Shown here: piece by piece, positions 59,902 through 64,000 of the stretch | Layout: each line of letters starts with the position of its first letter | Position numbering within the stretch: position 1 is the first letter of the stretch | Source: Amycolatopsis jiangsuensis | GTDB taxonomy: Bacteria > Actinomycetota > Actinomycetes > Mycobacteriales > Pseudonocardiaceae | DNA length: 64,000 nucleotides | Assembly (NCBI RefSeq): GCF_014204865.1 | Contig: NZ_JACHMG010000001.1 | Span: forward strand, 4,490,501 to 4,554,500 | Direction: 5' to 3' | Program-made: the position numbers and the translations under genes | The notes under the pieces: model-generated | What the model saw: the letters and a program-made list of their open reading frames with translations, nothing else | The model's database searches: none | Told to the model about the DNA's origin: nothing

Positions 59902-61860
59902 CTACTTGGCCACCAGCAGCAACGCTGCCGGGGACACCGTGACCACCAGTCCGACGAGGATCGCCAGCAGGGTGGTCTGCAGGTCCTCCGCACGCCGGAT
60001 CTTCCGCACGATCCACACCAGCGCGACGATCACCAGCAAGGCACCCACGAGCGCGGCCGGGGCGAGGTTGACCCACAGCCAGTTGAAGCCGAGCCACACC
60101 GCGGCACCGCCGACCACGCCGAGCGCCAGCTGCCCGGCCAGGGTCAGCCACTGCTTGCCCGCGGACGCCGTGGAGGCCTCCTCCTCGGCCGGAGCTCCCT
60201 CCGCGACGGCTTCCCCGGGGACGTCCTCGTCCTCGTAGTCCTCGTAGTCCTGTTCGTCGTAGCCGTGCTCGTCGTAGCCACGTTCTTCGAAACCGTAGTC
60301 GTCGCCCTCGAAGTCGGGCTCGCCGTCCGGATAGCCGGAATCGGCGAACTCCCGCTCGTACTCCGACAGGTCGTCCTCGATCGGCGCGTCCTTGCCGCCA
60401 GGGGCGAACGGCATCGGCGCCGGGTACCCCGCGGTCGGCGGGCCGCCCTCGTAGTCGTCGCCGGCAGGCGGGTAGCCGCCGTCCTCGGCGTAACCGTCCT
60501 CGGCGGCATAGCCGTCTTCGGCATAGCCATCCTCAGCGGCGTAACCGTCCTCGGCGGCGGGGTAGCCGTCTTCGTCGACGTAGTCCTCGTCGACGTAGTC
60601 GTCCTCCGGTTCCGCGTTCGGCACGACCGGCATCACGCCGACCTCGGTGTCCTCCAGCTGTTCTTGCGCACGGCGCTTGCGCCAGCCTGCCAGGCCGGCG
60701 GGTGGTGCCTCCTCCGCGGCGGCTTCGGCGCCCGGGGCGCCGGCGACCGCGTCGAACTGCTCGGTGTGCGGTTCGGCCTTCGGCGCGGGACGGCGTGCGG
60801 GGGCACGCCGGGGGCGCTGCGGAGCCGGGGCCGGGAACGCACCGCTCGCCATCGGCGGTTGCTCGGGAGCGTCGGCGTCCGAAGCACCCTCCAACCGGGC
60901 CGCCAGTGCTCCGTTCGCGGGAGCCGCGGGCGGCGGCGCCGGACGACGGCGGACCGGTGGCACCTGCTCGCGCGTCTCCTCCGCGGACACGGACGCGGAC
61001 GGCGAGGACGCAGGCGCGGCAGGCGGGCGCGGACGTCGCGGCGGCACCGGCATCTGGCCCGATTCCTGCGGCGGCCGCGGGAACTGGCCGGATTCCGGCG
61101 GACGCACGTACCCGGATTCCTGCTGCCCGTTCACGCCGGGCCGCGGGTACGCACCGGACTCCTGCGGTGCCGCCGGACGGGGATGAGCACCGGATTCCTG
61201 CGGTGGCGTGGGTCGCGGGTACGCACCGGATTCCTGCGGGCCGGCGGGCGGACGCGGGTACGCACCCGACTCCTGCGGACCGGCGGGCGGACGCGGGGCC
61301 TGCCCCGGCTCCATCGCCGGACGGGCAGGCTCCGGACGCGGACGCGCCGACTCCGGCTGGCCCGCCGGACGAGCCCGCGGACCCGGCTCGGGCTGACCAG
61401 GCCCCGACGGACGCGGATACGCACCCGACTCCTGCGGACCACCAGCCGGAGGCCGCGGACCCGGCTCCGGCTGACCGTTCACCGGACGCGGATACGCACC
61501 CGACTCCTGCGGGCCACCAGCCGGAGGCCGCGGACCCGGCTCGGGCTGACCGTTCACCGGACGCTGGTACGCCCCGGAATCCTGGGGCGCGGGACGCGGC
61601 GTGGGCGGGGTGTCCGGACGACGCCGGGCACCGCCGCGCGCCGGGGGCTGCGCGGGGCCGTCTGAGGTCACCCGGTCGATGATCGCCTGCGGTGCGGTGT
61701 CGCTCATCCGCGAGCGGCGCGGGCCGGTCTCTTCCGGTGCTTCGTCGTCCTCGGCAGCCCTGCGCCTGCGTCGCCGTCCGCCGTCGACCTGCTGCCCGTG
61801 CTGGGCGAGCAGTTCGGCCACGGTCTTCTGGGGCTGGTCGCCGCCGGTCTCGTCCGTCAT
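59902..61860 (-). CDS. Repeat-rich membrane protein (Rv0497-like)
   Basis: This 652-residue protein begins with a conserved-looking TVAELLAQHGQQ segment (about 13-24). Next come a basic patch, a long disordered region (about 75-395) with roughly ten QESGAYPRP-type repeats, and an acidic Tyr/Gly region (about 425-560; EDGYAAEDGYAEDGYAAEDG, DEHGYDEQDYEDYEDED). Two or three C-terminal helices (about 575-650) follow. The domain order resembles Rv0497, also between ppx and the isomerase, but the repeat region is much longer. It probably projects a long flexible cytoplasmic domain from the membrane; function unknown. Confidence 0.75.
   Translation of the reverse strand: MTDETGGDQPQKTVAELLAQHGQQVDGGRRRRRRAAEDDEAPEETGPRRSRMSDTAPQAIIDRVTSDGPAQPPARGGARRRPDTPPTPRPAPQDSGAYQRPVNGQPEPGPRPPAGGPQESGAYPRPVNGQPEPGPRPPAGGPQESGAYPRPSGPGQPEPGPRARPAGQPESARPRPEPARPAMEPGQAPRPPAGPQESGAYPRPPAGPQESGAYPRPTPPQESGAHPRPAAPQESGAYPRPGVNGQQESGYVRPPESGQFPRPPQESGQMPVPPRRPRPPAAPASSPSASVSAEETREQVPPVRRRPAPPPAAPANGALAARLEGASDADAPEQPPMASGAFPAPAPQRPRRAPARRPAPKAEPHTEQFDAVAGAPGAEAAAEEAPPAGLAGWRKRRAQEQLEDTEVGVMPVVPNAEPEDDYVDEDYVDEDGYPAAEDGYAAEDGYAEDGYAAEDGYAEDGGYPPAGDDYEGGPPTAGYPAPMPFAPGGKDAPIEDDLSEYEREFADSGYPDGEPDFEGDDYGFEERGYDEHGYDEQDYEDYEDEDVPGEAVAEGAPAEEEASTASAGKQWLTLAGQLALGVVGGAAVWLGFNWLWVNLAPAALVGALLVIVALVWIVRKIRRAEDLQTTLLAILVGLVVTVSPAALLLVAK
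61040..61590 (-). repeat. In-frame repeats encoding QESGAYPRP units
   Basis: Within the large membrane-protein gene about ten variants of (P)QESGAYPRP occur, spaced 12 to 40 residues apart. Two near-identical longer blocks (VNGQPEPGPRPPAGGPQESG) stand in tandem. Variants toward the C-terminal side degrade to QQESGYVRP, PPESGQFPRP and PQESGQMPVP. Reading frame is kept throughout, so selection acts on the protein. Confidence 0.85.
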
Positions 61861-61952
61861 ACCGTGCTGTCCAAAGCGCGCTCGGGGTTGGTTGTGTCCA
61901 CTCGGGCACGCACGCATACGGCGCCGCGCGCGCTGAACACCGTGCAGTACAT
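61857..61952 (-). CDS. Possible 31-residue ORF coupled to the Rv0497-like gene
   Basis: ATG 61952, with AGAGG eight bases upstream, opens 31 codons reading MYCTVFSARGAVCVRARVDT and on to a TGA that overlaps the ATG of the large membrane-protein gene (ATGA). GTG 61961 is an alternative start. The peptide has two cysteines and a basic centre. It resembles no family known to me; it may be a real small protein or a translational leader. Confidence 0.5.
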   Translation of the reverse strand: MYCTVFSARGAVCVRARVDTTNPERALDSTV

Positions 61953-62008
61953 GTCCGTCACCTCTTCACCGTGCCTGGTCTTCGTTCGCGAAGTCCAGTC
62001 CGCTGCTG

Positions 62009-62992
62009 TCACCGGTCCTCCCCGTTCGCCGAAACGCCGGTGCGGGCCGCCCCGGTTTCGTCCGTCCCGTTGGCGAGGTCCAGCTGCCGCAGGATCACGC
62101 CCTCTCGCAGTGCCCAGGGGCAGATCTCCAGCTCGGTGAGCGAGAGGGCCCGCATCGCGGCCTGCGCCACGAGTGCGCCGGCCACCAGCTGGTGCGATCG
62201 GCTCGCGCTGACGCCTTCCAGCTGTGCCAGATCCGCCGCGGGCATCCGCGAGACGAAGGCGATGAGCTGGCGCAGTGCGGTATCGGTGAGCGTACGGCGC
62301 ACCCGGGGCCCGGCCGCCGAGGGGGCCGCGCCGGTGAGCCGGGCCAGCGACCGGAACGTCTTCGAGGTGGCCACGACCCGGTCCGGCCGGCCCCAGCTCG
62401 CGGTCTTCTTCGCGAGGACGGCGAGCTGGTCCTCCAGCCACGCCGAGGTCGCCACGACCTCCGAGCGGGTGGGGGGATCGTGCCGGAACCGCGTTCGCGT
62501 GGTGCGGCCCGCTCCGAGCGGCAGCGATTCGGCGAGCTCGGGTTCCTCGTCGCGGCCCATCGCCACCTCGAGCGACCCGCCGCCGATGTCGAGCACCAGC
62601 AGCTGCCCGGCCGACCAGCCGAACCAGCGGCGCACCGCGAGGAAGGTCAGCCGCGCCTCGTCGGCCCCGGTCAGCACCCGCAGGTGCACGCCCGTCTCGT
62701 CGGCCACTCGGGCGAGCACTTTCGCGGAGTTCCCGGCCTCACGCACGGCCGAGGTCGCGAACGCGAGCACGTCCTCGCAGCCCATCCGCACCGCCGCCGC
62801 CCGCGCCGAGTCGACCGCGCGGACCAGGCCGTCCGCACCGGTCCGGCTGAGGTCTCCCGACCGTGTGATCTGCTCGGCCAGCCGCAGCACGGTCTTCTCC
62901 GAATGCATGGGCGTGGGGTGGGCACCACGATGGGCATCGACCACCAGCAAATGGACGGTGTTCGAGCCGACGTCGAGGACCCCTAGGCGCAC
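62009..62992 (-). CDS. Ppx/GppA-family phosphatase (exopolyphosphatase-like)
   Basis: This 327-residue member of the ASKHA ATPase-fold phosphatases has LGVLDVGSNTVHLLVVD at the N-terminus and the second phosphate-binding loop VLDIGGGSLEVAMG near residue 136. It has only the two core domains, like mycobacterial Rv0496 (Ppx1), and lacks the C-terminal domains of enteric Ppx. It may hydrolyse short polyphosphate or pppGpp; context does not distinguish. Confidence 0.88.
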   Translation of the reverse strand: MRLGVLDVGSNTVHLLVVDAHRGAHPTPMHSEKTVLRLAEQITRSGDLSRTGADGLVRAVDSARAAAVRMGCEDVLAFATSAVREAGNSAKVLARVADETGVHLRVLTGADEARLTFLAVRRWFGWSAGQLLVLDIGGGSLEVAMGRDEEPELAESLPLGAGRTTRTRFRHDPPTRSEVVATSAWLEDQLAVLAKKTASWGRPDRVVATSKTFRSLARLTGAAPSAAGPRVRRTLTDTALRQLIAFVSRMPAADLAQLEGVSASRSHQLVAGALVAQAAMRALSLTELEICPWALREGVILRQLDLANGTDETGAARTGVSANGEDR

Positions 62993-63070
62993 GAGGAACC
63001 AGCGTACCGGTCCCGCTGCCAGGTCTCGAAAGTGTAACCAACACCACTCGTGTCGGCAGCCGGCGACAGG

Positions 63071-64000
63071 TCAGCCGGACGTGCCGGCCGCAGCCTTCCC
63101 ACCGGCGGGTTCACGCCGGACGGTCACGTTCGCGATCCGGGTGGACACCCAGTGCAGCAGGGCTTCCAGTGGTCCGCGGCCCAGTAACGGCCGCCACAGT
63201 GCGCAGACGAGCACCGACACCGCGACGAACGTCAGCCACGGCAGCCAGGGGTGCGCCACGTGCCCGGCAGAGAGCGTTTTCATCACGTACTTCAGGGCGA
63301 TGGCCTGCCCGGTGTACACCGTCAGGGACAGTGCGCCGACCGCGGCGATCGGGGCGAGCAGCCGGCCGAGCGCGTCCGCGGCGAACAGGCAGAGCGCGAG
63401 CACGGCGAGCGCGATCCCGGTCGAACCGACGATTTCGAACGGGGTCCCCGAATGCGGGCTGTCGACGAGCAGGAATCCCGCGTTGTTCGCCGGCACGTAG
63501 CCCATCCCGCCCAGGTGCAGCAGCATGTCGAGCGGATCCTGACCGGCGCGCTGCGCGAGCGGGCGCATCGCGTCGACCACCGGCGCGAGCAGCCGGATGC
63601 CGCCGAAGGCGTGCAGCGCCAGCCACGAGCCGCCGATGCCGAGCGCAGCCAGTCCGAGGCCGGTGCCGAGCACCCGCAGGCGGACGGCCGCCGACCGCAG
63701 ATCGAGCCGTCCCACCGCCAGTCCGGCGAAGACGAACGGCATCCAGGTCACCACCGGGTAGACCCCGTCCAGCAGGAGGTTGCCGAATCCGGGGCCGAAC
63801 AGGGTGGTGAACGACGGCGTCTCCCCCAGCGTGTCCGGAGTCGGCAGCTGACGGCGGATCAGGAAGGACACCAGCGGCCCGGCCACCGCCCATCCCGCCG
63901 CGATCAGGGCCAGCGTTCGCGGCGAAAGCCGCAGGAACGGGAGCGCGATCAGGAAGTAGGCGCCGTAGAAGGCGAGGATGACGAAGATCGGCGCGCCCCA
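63071..64000 (-). CDS. DUF418/acyltransferase-like membrane protein (5' end outside the window)
   Basis: The frame is open to the end of the window, so at least 309 residues are present without a start. It has about eight hydrophobic helices (for example PIFVILAFYGAYFLIALPFL, GIALAVLALCLFAADALG and LPWLTFVAVSVLVCALWRPL). Near the C-terminus, GRGPLEALLHWVS is characteristic of DUF418 proteins, which are related to heparan-alpha-glucosaminide acetyltransferases. Such proteins may acylate or export cell-surface compounds; the substrate is unknown. Confidence 0.75.
   Translation of the reverse strand, partial: WGAPIFVILAFYGAYFLIALPFLRLSPRTLALIAAGWAVAGPLVSFLIRRQLPTPDTLGETPSFTTLFGPGFGNLLLDGVYPVVTWMPFVFAGLAVGRLDLRSAAVRLRVLGTGLGLAALGIGGSWLALHAFGGIRLLAPVVDAMRPLAQRAGQDPLDMLLHLGGMGYVPANNAGFLLVDSPHSGTPFEIVGSTGIALAVLALCLFAADALGRLLAPIAAVGALSLTVYTGQAIALKYVMKTLSAGHVAHPWLPWLTFVAVSVLVCALWRPLLGRGPLEALLHWVSTRIANVTVRREPAGGKAAAGTSG

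Noticed and set aside
61040..61590. Possible CRISPR or intergenic repeat in the ppx region
   Set aside because: The repeats keep reading frame and encode QESGAYPRP units inside one long gene.
1..64000. tRNA, rRNA, insertion sequences or riboswitches
   Set aside because: I looked for cloverleaf-like segments, transposase motifs, terminal inverted repeats and conserved riboswitch cores by eye and found none that I could support.

Overview
The window is high-GC actinobacterial DNA with dense, often overlapping genes (ATGA, GTGA and TAATG junctions) and many GTG starts. Gene content points to a Pseudonocardiales organism, probably Amycolatopsis or a near relative: a nuoA-N type operon, MenJ, MgtA, an actinobacterial HemD/uroporphyrinogen methyltransferase fusion, BldC and a BldN-like sigma factor. 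Much of the gene order also parallels the Mycobacterium tuberculosis Rv0496-Rv0562 region as I remember it. The taxonomic call is inference; no rRNA or plasmid feature is present.

Layout. 1-4.1 kb: start of a complex I operon (nuoA, B, C, D, E and the first codons of nuoF, minus strand), preceded by two perfect Rex-type operators. 4.5-6.5 kb: menaquinone reductase and methyltransferase (menJ, menG). 6.7-12.5 kb: asnB, two GT4 glycosyltransferases (one MgtA-like), an inositol-monophosphatase family gene, a RidA pseudogene and a DUF3592-like gene. 12.5-17 kb: secreted M1 peptidase, a decayed repeat array, a TetR/SDR/esterase locus. 17.3-22.7 kb: menD, menB, menE, a short-repeat spacer and menA. 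22.7-28.6 kb: a Cds1/CysK2-like enzyme, DUF4229, Lrp, bldC, tandem DUF3558-like lipoproteins, a WXG-like protein and a MinD-like ATPase. 28.7-35.7 kb: cytochrome c maturation (ccsB, resB, ccdA, a TlpA-like lipoprotein), a histidine phosphatase and hemL, split by an opposite-strand ketopantoate-reductase-like gene. 35.9-44.9 kb: TspO, small membrane proteins, hemB, a VapBC-type module, hemD, hemC, hemA and rex. 45-53 kb: lipoprotein, molybdopterin oxidoreductase, glutaredoxin, acyl-CoA synthetase, BldN-like sigma, DUF5667 protein, HAD phosphatase. 53-64 kb: a RidA/TetR deletion scar, acyltransferase, epimerase, a 33-residue bS22/COX24-like protein, excisionase-like HTH, proC, thioesterase, sugar isomerase, a large repeat-rich membrane protein, Ppx/GppA and a partial DUF418-like membrane protein.

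How the genes fit together. The common thread is respiration: NADH dehydrogenase, menaquinone synthesis, heme synthesis and cytochrome c maturation. Rex heads the heme operon and has probable operators both in front of its own gene and in front of nuoA, so NADH/NAD+ status probably couples heme supply to complex I.

The most unusual features are small. First, very short ORFs are wedged between genes with start and stop codons interlocked. Three of them encode the same 13-residue pattern, V(S/T)TAD(A/V)LxPAEAx. Second, gene ends and junctions are repeatedly duplicated in tandem (nuoC/nuoD, the TetR 3' end, esterase/menD, glutaredoxin, DUF3558 genes). I do not recognise either as a described system. 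All coordinates come from reading the sequence by eye; no database search was possible.
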